A DNA stretch of 13,595 bases from Cyanobacteriota bacterium. Its GTDB lineage: Bacteria > Cyanobacteriota > Cyanobacteriia > Phormidesmidales > Phormidesmidaceae. This document shows, piece after piece, positions 7,043-13,595 of the stretch. The notes beneath the pieces are model-generated. The model was not told the DNA's origin, ran no database searches, and was given only the letters and a program-made list of their open reading frames with translations. Location: assembly GCA_027483425.1 (NCBI GenBank), contig JAIXUR010000622.1, positions 1 to 13,595 on the forward strand. The letters run 5' to 3'. Numbering within the stretch: the stretch's first letter is position 1; every line of letters begins with the position of its first letter. The translations under genes and the position numbers were made by a program.

Positions 7043-8014
7043 ATGACCAGCCAACTGCTGCAAGCTATTCAGTCGCGCCCCAGCGTCGGCCACCCCGACC
7101 TGCCCGCGATCGCGGCCTTTTACGAGACCTGCGAAACCGTCGATCGCCTCGACAACACCTCCACCCTGGCCGAACTTCAGCGCCGCCTCGACAACCCGCC
7201 CCCCGACGGCACCCACCAGCGCCAACTGTGGGAAACCCCCGACGGTCAACTGGTGGGGGTGGTCTCCCTGTGGCTAGAAGAACTCACCGATGTGGTGGAA
7301 GGCTGGGTGGGGGTCTTTGTCCATCCTGACTGGCGCGGTGCTCACCTAGAAGCTGAACTGCTGAGCTGGGCCGAGCAGCAGGTCCAAGCGCAGGCCACCG
7401 TGGCCCAACGACCGGCCCAACTCCACGCCGGGACTCGCAGCGATGCCCCCTACTACCGGGCCATCTACGAGACGCCGGGCTACGAAATTATCCGTCAGTT
7501 CCACACCATGCAGCGATCGCTGGCCGAGCCCATCCCCCAGGCCCAGTTTCCTGATGGCTTTACCTCACGCCCGACGAATGCCGACGAGGCCGAAGCCTGG
7601 ATCGCGATGTATAACGAGAGCTTTGTCGATCACTGGCACTTTACGCCGATGACCCTGCGCGATCGCCAGTTTCGCCTCACCTACCCCACCTACCAGCCTG
7701 AGCTAGACTGGGTAGCCGTTGCCCCCGACGGCACCCTGGTTGGGTTTTGTGGGGCTGAGATTGACGCTGACGAGAATGCTCAAAAAAACCGCCAAGAAGG
7801 CTGGATCGCTGTACTGGGTACCCGTCGGGGCTATCGCCGCCAGGGGCTAGCGCGGGCCATGCTGCTCCAGGGGCTGCACCGACTCCAATCCGAGGGCATG
7901 GAAACGGCCCTGCTAGGGGTAGACACCCAAAACCCCAACCAAGCCAAAAACCTCTACGAATCCGCCGGATTCCAAATCAAGGAAACTTCGCTGACCTATC
8001 AAAAGCAGTTGTAG
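7043..8014 (+). CDS. Tandem GNAT-family N-acetyltransferase
   Basis: Transfers an acyl group from acetyl-CoA to an amine; the acceptor is unknown. The 323 residues hold two GNAT folds. The N-terminal one (~15-160) is degenerate: it keeps a strand and loop VGVFVHPDWRGAHLEAELL (89-107) but lacks a clean R/Q-x-x-G-x-G/A pyrophosphate loop. The C-terminal one (~172-320) has a canonical acetyl-CoA site, VLGTRRGYRRQGLARAML (257-274), and the motif B region NLYESAGF (303-310). This double arrangement is shared with MshD-like proteins, where often only one half is catalytic; cyanobacteria do not make mycothiol, so MshD function itself is not suggested. ATG at 7043 is the natural start, without an obvious ribosome-binding site. 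It is divergent from pgm, and a strong hairpin follows its stop. Confidence 0.9.
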   Translation: MTSQLLQAIQSRPSVGHPDLPAIAAFYETCETVDRLDNTSTLAELQRRLDNPPPDGTHQRQLWETPDGQLVGVVSLWLEELTDVVEGWVGVFVHPDWRGAHLEAELLSWAEQQVQAQATVAQRPAQLHAGTRSDAPYYRAIYETPGYEIIRQFHTMQRSLAEPIPQAQFPDGFTSRPTNADEAEAWIAMYNESFVDHWHFTPMTLRDRQFRLTYPTYQPELDWVAVAPDGTLVGFCGAEIDADENAQKNRQEGWIAVLGTRRGYRRQGLARAMLLQGLHRLQSEGMETALLGVDTQNPNQAKNLYESAGFQIKETSLTYQKQL

Positions 8015-8061
8015 CCGTAGGCTGACCTAGGGCTGCATGGTCCCAGCCACAGGCTAAAACA

Positions 8062-8100
8062 AGCAGGGTGAATGTGTGGGACCCACACATTCACCCTGCT
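8062..8100. terminator. Hairpin terminator between convergent genes
   Basis: AGCAGGGTGAATGTGTGGG (8062-8080) is followed after one base by its exact complement (8082-8100): 19 perfect pairs. Read on the minus strand the stem is followed by TTGTTTTAG, a fair U-tract for the glycosyltransferase gene ending at 8144. On the plus strand the tract is poor, but the stem could still stop the GNAT transcript. Confidence 0.8.
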
Positions 8101-8143
8101 CGCTAGTATTCACCGCACCGGGCTGCCAATCCACTGACAGACA

Positions 8144-9343
8144 TTAGCCATCGCGCTCGGTGCGTACCCAGGCTTGTTCAGGTTTGACCAGAAACTTAGA
8201 GAAGATGGAGACCTTGCTCAGCATATAGACTGGTACCCCCAGAATATCGCGCAGCGATAGGTCGTTACGACCGTAGCCGAACCAGGCTAGACCGACCCCC
8301 GCCACCAGACAGGCCAGCGCCCCCAGGGCCAGGTAGGCCGGTAGCCAGCCCACGCCGACCACCGTGGCAACCAGGCTGAGGACGGCGATCGCCACCGTCG
8401 CCATTACCTGTAGGGTCAGGGGCAGCACCGACAGCTCCAGGGCCAGGGCCAAGAGATCGAGTCGTCCCTGACCTAGCGCCTGTCCCAGCAGCTGGGGGAC
8501 GTACTCGGTAAACATTTGCAGATGGCCGTGCTCCCAGCGGGTGCGCTGGGTTGCCGCCGCCTGTTCTCCACTCGGGAGGCGGCTAGTCACCCAGGCCGCT
8601 GGGCAAAACCGGGGGGCAAAGCCAACGAGGGCTAAATCGAGCCCCAGCTTCATGTCTTCAACGATATGGCCACTGGCGATATTGACCGCCGTAGCGGCCT
8701 GCCAGGGTAGGGCAATGCCGGTGCCGGTGAGGAGACAGGGCTGCCCCAGGCGGTAGAGCCCTAGGGGCCGCACCCAGTTTTTAACCTTAAAGGCAAAGGC
8801 TGAAATGCCGTCCTTGAGCCCAGGGGTGGGGGGCTTTTCCATGAGGTAAATGGCCTGGGCTGGCCGGTGGGTGCGATGGGCCTGGGCGGCTAGGGCAGCC
8901 AGGCTACCGGCCTGAAGATTACAGTCTGCATCCACCAGCACCACCACATCGGGGGCATCGGCGGCCAGATGGCGGAGGCCAAAGTCGAGGGCGTAGCCCT
9001 TGCCCCGCTGGGTCAGGTCTTGGCGCTCAATCACCGTGGCCCCGGCCTGGCGAGCGGCGGCGGCGGTGCCATCGGTGCAGTTATCGGCGACCACCACCAG
9101 GCGATCGCCCTCTCGGAGCTGGGGCACGATGGTCCCGAGGGTGAGCCCAATGCCCCCGGCTTCGTTGTGGGCGGGTACCACCACCGCTAGGGAGAGATCG
9201 GCGGGCAGAGTCGTCGGGGGCTGCTGCCGTTGGCCCACCACGGCCAACAGGCACTCTAGGGCCAAAAACGCCGAGGTGATTAGCAACAGCAAGGGCACAA
9301 TGGCCAAGGCCCCGGTGATTAGCTCAACTCCACTCAGCGTCAT
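8144..9343 (-). CDS. Membrane GT2 glycosyltransferase
   Basis: Probably a processive or polysaccharide-type glycosyltransferase acting at the cytoplasmic membrane; sugar and product are unknown. Of 399 residues, 9-37 form an N-terminal membrane helix. The GT-A domain follows with VVVPAHNEA (54-62), the nucleotide-binding Asp87 in VADNCTDGT, the DAD motif (138-140), GTGIALPW (207-214), the catalytic-base-type ED (229-230) and QRTRW (266-270), matching the QxxRW signature of cellulose/hyaluronan-synthase-like enzymes. Two or more membrane helices lie at ~296-354. AGGAG sits 7 nt before the ATG (complement of 9351-9355), which fixes the start. The phosphatase gene lies 237 bp upstream on the same strand. 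It could serve exopolysaccharide or glycolipid synthesis. Confidence 0.92.
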   Translation of the reverse strand: MTLSGVELITGALAIVPLLLLITSAFLALECLLAVVGQRQQPPTTLPADLSLAVVVPAHNEAGGIGLTLGTIVPQLREGDRLVVVADNCTDGTAAAARQAGATVIERQDLTQRGKGYALDFGLRHLAADAPDVVVLVDADCNLQAGSLAALAAQAHRTHRPAQAIYLMEKPPTPGLKDGISAFAFKVKNWVRPLGLYRLGQPCLLTGTGIALPWQAATAVNIASGHIVEDMKLGLDLALVGFAPRFCPAAWVTSRLPSGEQAAATQRTRWEHGHLQMFTEYVPQLLGQALGQGRLDLLALALELSVLPLTLQVMATVAIAVLSLVATVVGVGWLPAYLALGALACLVAGVGLAWFGYGRNDLSLRDILGVPVYMLSKVSIFSKFLVKPEQAWVRTERDG

Positions 9344-9350
9344 GTTTCAG

Positions 9351-9355
9351 CTCCT
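9351..9355 (-). promoter_or_regulatory. Ribosome-binding site of the GT2 gene
   Basis: AGGAG on the minus strand, 7 nt before the start codon at 9343. It is one of the few strong Shine-Dalgarno sites in this window and supports the chosen start. Confidence 0.75.
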
Positions 9356-9580
9356 GTTTCCTTGGCGAGTTCTTCTCAAAGACTACCCTGACCAGCTCTC
9401 GGCCTATCCACCGGGTCGGGGGGCCGGGGTCTCGACAGCGGGCTCACCCATCGGGAGAGGCGAGGCCAGGGCTCATCCCTCCGTACTTTAGCGAACGGCT
9501 AGGCGCACTACGACCGCATTCCCCAGGATTCACAGGAGCTTCAAGACTCTGTGTGGCGAATCAGCAAAATCAGTGGGTCG

Positions 9581-10399
9581 TCAGGGGCCAGCGATGACCT
9601 CAGCCAAGACCGCCTCTAGGGCCAGTGCCCACCCCTCTGGGGCCGGGGCCGGAGCAATGGGCCAGCCCCGATCGGCCAGCTGGGGGTGGGGGCCGTTGGG
9701 GCCAGGCAGCACAATGGGGTAATCGACGTTTTCAAGCATATCTAGGTCGTTGGGGCTGTTGCCCAGGCCCAGGGTCGTGATGGGCGGCTGGGTCCCCTGG
9801 TAGAGGCTGACCAACCGATGCACCGCGTTCCCCTTGCCGGCCTCGGCACCAATTAAATGGGAAAAGCGATCGCCCAGGACGACCCGAAACCCCATGGCCT
9901 CGACGGCCTCGCGCAGCTGGGCGACGGGCACATTTTTGGGGGTCATAAAGGGCTCGCTAAAGTCTCTGGCCTTGGCCTGTTTAGCCGCCTCGGGGGACAG
10001 CCCGGTCAGCTGCACCACCTGCTCGATCCCCCAGTCGCCAAAGCCCTTGAGGGGACGGCCTAGATCCTGGGCGATCGCCTTGAGCCCGGCCCGAGCGGTG
10101 ACATAGTTACAGCCCAGCTGAAGCACCCGGTAGCCGTTGACGTCTTCTCCCGGTGGCAGGGCAAACTGGGTCTGGTGGAGAGGGATATAGACGGCGCTGC
10201 CGTTTTCGACCACAAAGGAGTCGTGCAGCCCTAGGTCTTGGCGCAACTGGGCGACTTCCTGGCGAGTTTTGCTGGTTACGGGCACTACAGGAATGCCCTG
10301 TTCCTTCAGCTTCGCCAGGGTGGGCAGGGCGGCCTGGTAGGCATAGGTTTCCCCATTCAGGAGGGTGCCGTCGAGGTCGGTAAACACAATGCAGGACAT
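9581..10399 (-). CDS. HAD-IIB phosphatase, mannosyl-3-phosphoglycerate phosphatase (MpgP/YedP) type
   Basis: Hydrolase of the HAD superfamily, 272 residues, close in layout to mannosyl-3-phosphoglycerate phosphatases, which release mannosylglycerate, a compatible solute. Motif I is FTDLDGTLL (6-14) with nucleophile Asp8 and acid/base Asp10; motif II is VTSKT (41-45). The family-typical ENGSAVYIP (65-73), RDFSEPF (145-151) and GDRFSHLIG (176-184) are present, with Lys189 in the motif III position. Motif IV reads GLGNSPNDLDML (211-222): the usual GDSPND has Asn214 in place of the first Asp, while Asp218 is kept. No matching synthase is seen; the neighbouring GT2 enzyme does not resemble MpgS. 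A glucosyl-3-phosphoglycerate or other phospho-sugar substrate is equally possible. No ribosome-binding site is evident at the ATG. Confidence 0.85.
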   Translation of the reverse strand: MSCIVFTDLDGTLLNGETYAYQAALPTLAKLKEQGIPVVPVTSKTRQEVAQLRQDLGLHDSFVVENGSAVYIPLHQTQFALPPGEDVNGYRVLQLGCNYVTARAGLKAIAQDLGRPLKGFGDWGIEQVVQLTGLSPEAAKQAKARDFSEPFMTPKNVPVAQLREAVEAMGFRVVLGDRFSHLIGAEAGKGNAVHRLVSLYQGTQPPITTLGLGNSPNDLDMLENVDYPIVLPGPNGPHPQLADRGWPIAPAPAPEGWALALEAVLAEVIAGP

Positions 10400-10595
10400 A
10401 GGTCGAGGCGGGGGTGCAGAACGAGTTGACCTTCCTCAGCCTACTTCTAAACTTGCTGGACTCTGCCAATCACCCACGGGAATTATCGGCCAGGATGAGA
10501 CAATGGGTGATAGCTTTAGTCTCCCGGCCCTGGTCTAATGGTTAGGCCCCATGCCTCAGCACTAAGGCTACTCCGCCCCTTTCCTATGAGCAGCT

Positions 10596-11042
10596 ATGGA
10601 GTTTAGAACCCCCGGCCAAGAGGCTGTGTACAATCGCATTTTGCCCTGGATGCACGAATTATTTGGCGCTGCACTGGTGGTTTTTGAAGATGAACCCCTG
10701 TTCATTGTCAATCTGGGGTCGGCGGTAGCCTCTACTCGGGTCGTGCCCTGGCATCAGGATGAGACGTTAATTACTACCCGAGCCTACGTCGTGTCTGACA
10801 TTGACCTCACCCCCGAACTCAGCTACTACCTCCTGCGCGAAAACAACGGTATTTACTTTGGCCGCTTTGCCTACGACGCGGAAGACGACATTGTGTTTGA
10901 GCACAGCCTGGTGGGAGAATCCTGCGATCGCCTGGAGCTGAACCACTCGGTCACCACGGTCATTCGCATTGCCGACAACTACGACGACGAAATTGTGGTG
11001 CGCTGGGGAGGCCAGCGCGCCCTCGATCGCTGGGCCTCTTAA
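10596..11042 (+). CDS. YbjN-domain protein (type III secretion chaperone-like fold)
   Basis: Small protein of 148 residues resembling the YbjN/CesT-like family common in cyanobacteria. The N-terminal helices (5-24) are followed by strands around ALVVFEDEPLFIVNLG (26-41). The family-like core is YLLRENNGIYFGRFAYD (78-94) and IVFEHSLVGESCDRLEL (99-115), ending in ADNYDDEIVVRWGG (126-139). No signal peptide or membrane segment is seen. Members share a chaperone-like alpha/beta fold; their job in cyanobacteria is poorly known and no secretion system is present here. ATG at 10596 fits the start of homologous-looking sequence. The gene stands alone, about 200 bp from the divergent phosphatase gene, with a palindromic element just downstream. 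Confidence 0.8.
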   Translation: MEFRTPGQEAVYNRILPWMHELFGAALVVFEDEPLFIVNLGSAVASTRVVPWHQDETLITTRAYVVSDIDLTPELSYYLLRENNGIYFGRFAYDAEDDIVFEHSLVGESCDRLELNHSVTTVIRIADNYDDEIVVRWGGQRALDRWAS

Positions 11043-11065
11043 TCCATTCCCCCTCGATTCATCTG

Positions 11066-11166
11066 AGAGTATCCCAACTAAAAAAATATCCCTTCCAAGG
11101 ACGCGAACTCGGCCCGTTGGGCCGGTCGCGGCAAGATCCCAGATCGGTATTTAGTTGGAACACTCT
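11066..11166. repeat. 101-bp palindromic element, MITE-like
   Basis: Terminal arms AGAGTATCCCAACTAAA (11066-11082) and TTTAGTTGGAACACTCT (11150-11166) pair at 15 of 17 positions. At the centre, CGCGA (11102-11106)/TCGCG (11126-11130) and GGCCC (11111-11115)/GGGCC (11119-11123) form a compact hairpin with a GTT loop. The whole can fold as one long interrupted stem. No clear target-site duplication flanks it. It could be a non-autonomous mobile element, a terminator for the YbjN-like gene, or a structured leader of the amidase gene 67 bp downstream. Confidence 0.65.
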
Positions 11167-11232
11167 AACCTTGACCTTCCATTTGGCCCATTTCGCGCTA
11201 CAAAGTAGTCTAACTATACATACCAAGGGAAG

Positions 11233-12048
11233 ATGGCCGTGGCTCGTCGCTGGATATTGGCAGGGTTAGGGGGACTGTTAGTCCTGGTTTTGGGGTTGGG
11301 ACTGGGACCAGCACGGGCCTCAGGGCCATTACAGCCCCGGCTGACGGTGACGGGGCTACCCCCCATGCACACCACCGCGATCCTAACGCTACAGCCCCTC
11401 AAAACTGATCAGCCTGGCCCCACGGACTTTGCTGCCCCCCAGGTAGAATTAGCCCAGGCCGCCCCGCCCCGCCAGGTTACGGCCTTGGCTGACCCCAGCA
11501 ACTACGGCGATCGCTTTCTCACCGATATCAACGGTCAGCCCGTTCAGAACGACTTTATTGTTGTCCTCCACGAAACCGTGGGTTCGGCCCAGAGCGCCCT
11601 GAACCTATTTCGCACCCATCATCCCCGCGACCAAGACCAGGTGAGCTACCACAGCCTGATTGGCCGTGACGGCACGGTTTACTATATCGTGCCCCCCGAG
11701 AAACGCGCCTTTGGGGCCGGAAACTCAGTCTTTGATGGCCCCAATGGCCCAGAGACGGTGCGCACCAACCCGGCGTTTCCCCCCTCGGTCAACAATTTTG
11801 CCTATCACATTTCCCTAGAGACGCCGGGCGACGGCATGAACAACAACCGCAGCCACAGTGGCTACACCCAGGCCCAGTACAGTTCCCTCGCCTGGCTCCT
11901 CGCCCAAACGACGGTTCCCGATAATCGCATTACCACCCACCGGGCCGTGGATCGCTCCGGCAGCCGCATGGATCCCCGTAGTTTCAATACCCAGAGCATG
12001 TATAGCCTGCTGCGCAGCTATCCCACCCGCAGCGGGCTGTCGGGGTAG
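11233..12048 (+). CDS. Exported N-acetylmuramoyl-L-alanine amidase (Amidase_2)
   Basis: Zinc amidase cutting the bond between MurNAc and the L-Ala of the stem peptide in peptidoglycan. A signal peptide occupies residues 1-29 (MAVARRW n-region, Leu/Gly-rich core, cleavage after ARA). A Pro/Ala/Gln-rich linker runs to ~88. The amidase domain (~89-265) shows the first zinc ligand His113 in VVLHETVG, the typical VSYHSLIGRDGTVYYIVP (137-154), HISLET (192-197) with Glu196, the second ligand His236 in ITTHRAVD, and Asp247 in RMDP as the likely third ligand. AAGGGA lies just before ATG 11233. Its stop is 6 bp from the convergent CyanoP-like gene. The role may be wall remodelling or recycling in the periplasm; LysM or SPOR anchor domains are not seen. 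Confidence 0.93.
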   Translation: MAVARRWILAGLGGLLVLVLGLGLGPARASGPLQPRLTVTGLPPMHTTAILTLQPLKTDQPGPTDFAAPQVELAQAAPPRQVTALADPSNYGDRFLTDINGQPVQNDFIVVLHETVGSAQSALNLFRTHHPRDQDQVSYHSLIGRDGTVYYIVPPEKRAFGAGNSVFDGPNGPETVRTNPAFPPSVNNFAYHISLETPGDGMNNNRSHSGYTQAQYSSLAWLLAQTTVPDNRITTHRAVDRSGSRMDPRSFNTQSMYSLLRSYPTRSGLSG

Positions 12049-12054
12049 ACAGAA

Positions 12055-12597
12055 CTAAGCCACCTTAAACGAGGCGACCGACTGCTTCATCATGTCTTTG
12101 ACCTTCTCCCAGCGGACATCGTCAGTAGAGGCATTGAAGGTATACAGCTTGCCCCGGCGCACAATGGCGCTGGCCAGGTTATGGCGCGGCCCGGCGGGGA
12201 GGTCGGCCAGGTACTCCAGAATGTAGTAGGTTTTGTTGTCGGCGGTGTCGATGCGCTGGGCGCTGAGCAGATCCACGCGGCTGGTGTCCCCCGACAGGGC
12301 ACTAAAGCTCTTGGAGAGCTTGTAGCCAACTTCGGTCGGGGTACCCAGATCGTCCAGGTCTTTGCCCTCGGGCACCTCGCTAATTACCACACTGACGTTC
12401 TCGGTCTCGTGGATGAAGTCGTGGAACACCACGTCGGCGGCACCGGGCACCTTCACCTCAACCCATCCAGTGGGGTAAAAAAATTCGTACCCCGAGTAGG
12501 TGTCGGCATAGGCTTGCAGCCCACCACCGCTGCCCACACAGCTCTGGAGGGTGGCAGCAAAAACAATCAAAAGCACTGTGGCCAGCCGCTTCAGCAT
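12055..12597 (-). CDS. psbP: CyanoP/PsbP-like lipoprotein
   Basis: PsbP-family protein of 180 residues. In cyanobacteria CyanoP is a lumenal lipoprotein linked to assembly of photosystem II. MLKRLATVLLIVFAATLQSC is a lipoprotein signal with lipobox LQSC, so Cys20 would be lipidated. The mature part has the PsbP pattern: an early YADTYSGYEFFYPTGWVEV segment, then VVFHDFIHETENVSVVIS, TEVGYKLSKSF, YYILEYLAD and a C-terminal helix with WEKVKDMMKQSVASF. ATG at 12597 is preferred over the in-frame ATG at 12624 because AAGGA lies 9 nt upstream and the lipoprotein signal then starts directly. The methyltransferase gene lies 71 bp upstream on the same strand, so co-transcription is possible. It is convergent with the amidase gene. 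Confidence 0.9.
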   Translation of the reverse strand: MLKRLATVLLIVFAATLQSCVGSGGGLQAYADTYSGYEFFYPTGWVEVKVPGAADVVFHDFIHETENVSVVISEVPEGKDLDDLGTPTEVGYKLSKSFSALSGDTSRVDLLSAQRIDTADNKTYYILEYLADLPAGPRHNLASAIVRRGKLYTFNASTDDVRWEKVKDMMKQSVASFKVA

Positions 12598-12668
12598 GGG
12601 TCGACGTCCTTGGATCAGAATCATAAATACGGTTTAATTGTCTCACATGGGCTGACTCGGTAGGCGGC

Positions 12669-13391
12669 TCAGGCTGGCCGTTGAAAAAACAGCAGGTGCT
12701 GCTCGGGCAGACTGTCGTCGGTTTTCACCCAGGTCAGGCCCACGGCGGCCATTTCGCGGCGCACCTGGGCCACGCTCATCTTGTGCAGCCGCTTGATCAT
12801 CACCATGGGGTTTTCGGCCCGGTATTCCGCCAACACCACCCGCCCGCCGGGTTTGAGGGCCGCCACCACGCCCTGCATCACCTCGCGGGGGTAGGCAAAC
12901 TCGTGGTAGGCATCCACCATCAGGGCCAGGTCAATGGAGTTGGGAGGCAAGTTGGGGCTGTCGAGCTGGCCCAGCACAGGCTCTACATTCTGGATTCCCT
13001 TGGTGTCCAGTTCCGCCTTGAGCAGGGCCAGCATTTCGGGCTGGATATCCACCGCTATCACTCGGCCCTGGGGGACTAGGGGTGCCATGCGGCGGGCGAA
13101 GTAGCCGGTGCCAGCACCAATGTCGGCCACGATGTCGGTGGGGTGCAGATCCAGAGCCGCGATCGCCGCCTGGGGCCTTTCCTGGAGCACTCGGCTGGGG
13201 CGATCGAGCCACCCAGCCCCCTGGTGACCCATGGTCTGGGCAATTTCTCGACCGAGGTAGACTCGACCGATCCCGTCGGGGCTGGGGGTAATCGTTTGAT
13301 AATCTGTACTGGCCTGGACGGTCGCCACCCCACAGGCGGCCAGGCTCCATAGCACCGCCAATAAAACCAAATAGCGGCAGGCAGACACCAT
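12669..13391 (-). CDS. Class I SAM-dependent methyltransferase with lipoprotein-type signal
   Basis: A Rossmann-fold methyltransferase of 240 residues from ATG 13391. The SAM-binding motif I is VADIGAGTGYFARRM (88-102). Asp115 in VIAVDIQPEM is the acidic residue that usually binds the ribose, and PGGRVVLAEY (181-190) is the motif III/IV strand region. The N-terminus MVSACRYLVLLAVLWSLAAC looks like a lipoprotein signal, with Cys20 as the lipid site, so export is predicted although SAM is a cytosolic cofactor. A longer reading from tandem ATGs at 13442/13439 adds 16-17 residues; neither start has a good ribosome-binding site. The pre-domain IGRVYLGREIAQTMGHQGAGWLDRPSR recurs in related bacterial methyltransferases, as I recall them. 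The substrate is unknown. The CyanoP-like gene follows 71 bp downstream. Confidence 0.85.
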   Translation of the reverse strand: MVSACRYLVLLAVLWSLAACGVATVQASTDYQTITPSPDGIGRVYLGREIAQTMGHQGAGWLDRPSRVLQERPQAAIAALDLHPTDIVADIGAGTGYFARRMAPLVPQGRVIAVDIQPEMLALLKAELDTKGIQNVEPVLGQLDSPNLPPNSIDLALMVDAYHEFAYPREVMQGVVAALKPGGRVVLAEYRAENPMVMIKRLHKMSVAQVRREMAAVGLTWVKTDDSLPEQHLLFFQRPA

Positions 13392-13483
13392 GGCCGCCCA
13401 GATAGTTTGCTGGCCCTGCGAAAAAATAGAAGTCCCCATCATACCGTCAGTCCGTTAACCCTAAATGCCACCCACCCAATCCA

Positions 13484-13545
13484 GGGCAGGGGTCTGCCCT
13501 TACCGACCCACTCTAAAGGGCAGACACATAGGTCTGCCCCTACCC
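13484..13545. repeat. Dispersed GGGCAGAC/GTCTGCCC repeat, two units
   Basis: GGGCAGAC (13518-13525) and GTCTGCCC (13532-13539) form a hairpin with a 6-nt loop; GGGCAG (13484-13489) and CTGCCC (13494-13499) form a second with a 4-nt loop. The strings GGTCTGCCCTTACC (from 13491) and GGTCTGCCCCTACC (from 13531) are near-identical direct copies. Read on the minus strand it begins GTAGGGGCAGACC, like the dispersed GTAGGGGC-type intergenic repeats of many cyanobacteria. It lies upstream of the methyltransferase gene. Confidence 0.7.
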
Positions 13546-13548
13546 ACC

Positions 13549-13595
13549 TCAACTCTCCACCGCCGCCGGCTCCAGCAAGGTCACCAGGGCCAAAT
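13549..13595 (-). CDS. Possible C-terminal end of a gene entering from the right
   Basis: On the minus strand one frame reads LALVTLLEPAAVES and then TGA (complement of 13549-13551), with GC-rich third positions like the genes nearby. It would be the last codons of a protein lying mostly outside the window, with the dispersed repeat directly after its stop. Fourteen codons are too few to be sure. Confidence 0.25.
   Translation of the reverse strand, partial: LALVTLLEPAAVES

Noticed and set aside
9344..9580. Possible hidden gene between the GT2 and phosphatase genes
   Set aside because: The open frame there on the plus strand continues antisense through the GT2 gene and has no motif; apart from the AGGAG before the GT2 start I see nothing in this gap.
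8144..10399. GT2 plus phosphatase as a mannosylglycerate synthesis pair
   Set aside because: The glycosyltransferase has membrane helices, ED and QxxRW motifs of polysaccharide synthases and does not resemble known phosphoglycerate glycosyltransferases; a 237-bp gap separates the genes.
10469..10511. Inverted repeat ATCACCCA/TGGGTGAT upstream of the YbjN-like gene
   Set aside because: Only 8 bp with a 27-bp spacer and no surrounding support; expected by chance at this level in such a window.
10527..10580. tRNA-like string (GGTCTAATGGTTAGG, resembling a tRNA-Glu/Gln D-arm)
   Set aside because: No acceptor stem, no proper 5-bp anticodon stem with 7-nt loop, and no GGTTCGAATCC-type T-arm follows. 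Most likely chance or an old fragment.

Overview
The window looks like chromosomal DNA of a GC-rich, probably filamentous cyanobacterium of the Leptolyngbya/Nodosilinea/Phormidesmis kind; the genus is inference. Three things point there. The octamer GCGATCGC (HIP1, the repeat typical of cyanobacteria) occurs 17 times. There is a CyanoP/PsbP-like thylakoid lipoprotein gene. Several proteins (HTH/NTPase/WD40 protein, YbjN-like protein, lipoprotein methyltransferase) have a typically cyanobacterial architecture. I see no rRNA, tRNA, CRISPR array or intact insertion sequence.

Left part (1 to about 5230), accessory in character. An AT-rich leader with short repeated motifs precedes an 891-residue STAND-type P-loop NTPase with an N-terminal helix-turn-helix domain, a pentapeptide-like linker and a degenerate seven-bladed WD40 propeller. 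After a 152-bp spacer with two dyads comes a 418-residue protein that I do not recognise. Then follows a structured spacer with a perfect 28-bp palindrome, and an unrecognised gene whose last ~45 codons come from a dispersed palindromic repeat. That gene runs 8 bp into the 3' end of the convergent pgm gene. No HIP1 site occurs between 2290 and 5035, the longest gap in the window.

Middle part (5221 to 10399), mostly core metabolism. Phosphoglucomutase (glycogen and sugar-nucleotide supply) is on the minus strand, divergent from a tandem-GNAT acetyltransferase; their shared 187-bp promoter region holds a nested inverted repeat. A strong 39-bp hairpin separates the acetyltransferase from a convergent membrane GT2 glycosyltransferase. 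Upstream of that, on the same strand, is a HAD-IIB phosphatase of the mannosyl-3-phosphoglycerate phosphatase/YedP type.

Right part (10596 to 13595). A small YbjN-like protein is followed by a 101-bp palindromic element resembling a miniature mobile element. Next is an exported Amidase_2 N-acetylmuramoyl-L-alanine amidase, convergent with the CyanoP-like lipoprotein gene only 6 bp away. A class I methyltransferase gene with an apparent lipoprotein signal lies upstream of CyanoP on the same strand, perhaps in one transcript. The window ends in a dispersed GGGCAGAC/GTCTGCCC repeat and possibly the last codons of another minus-strand gene. Apart from pgm (sugar phosphate) and the GT2 enzyme (polysaccharide), the genes show no obvious common pathway.
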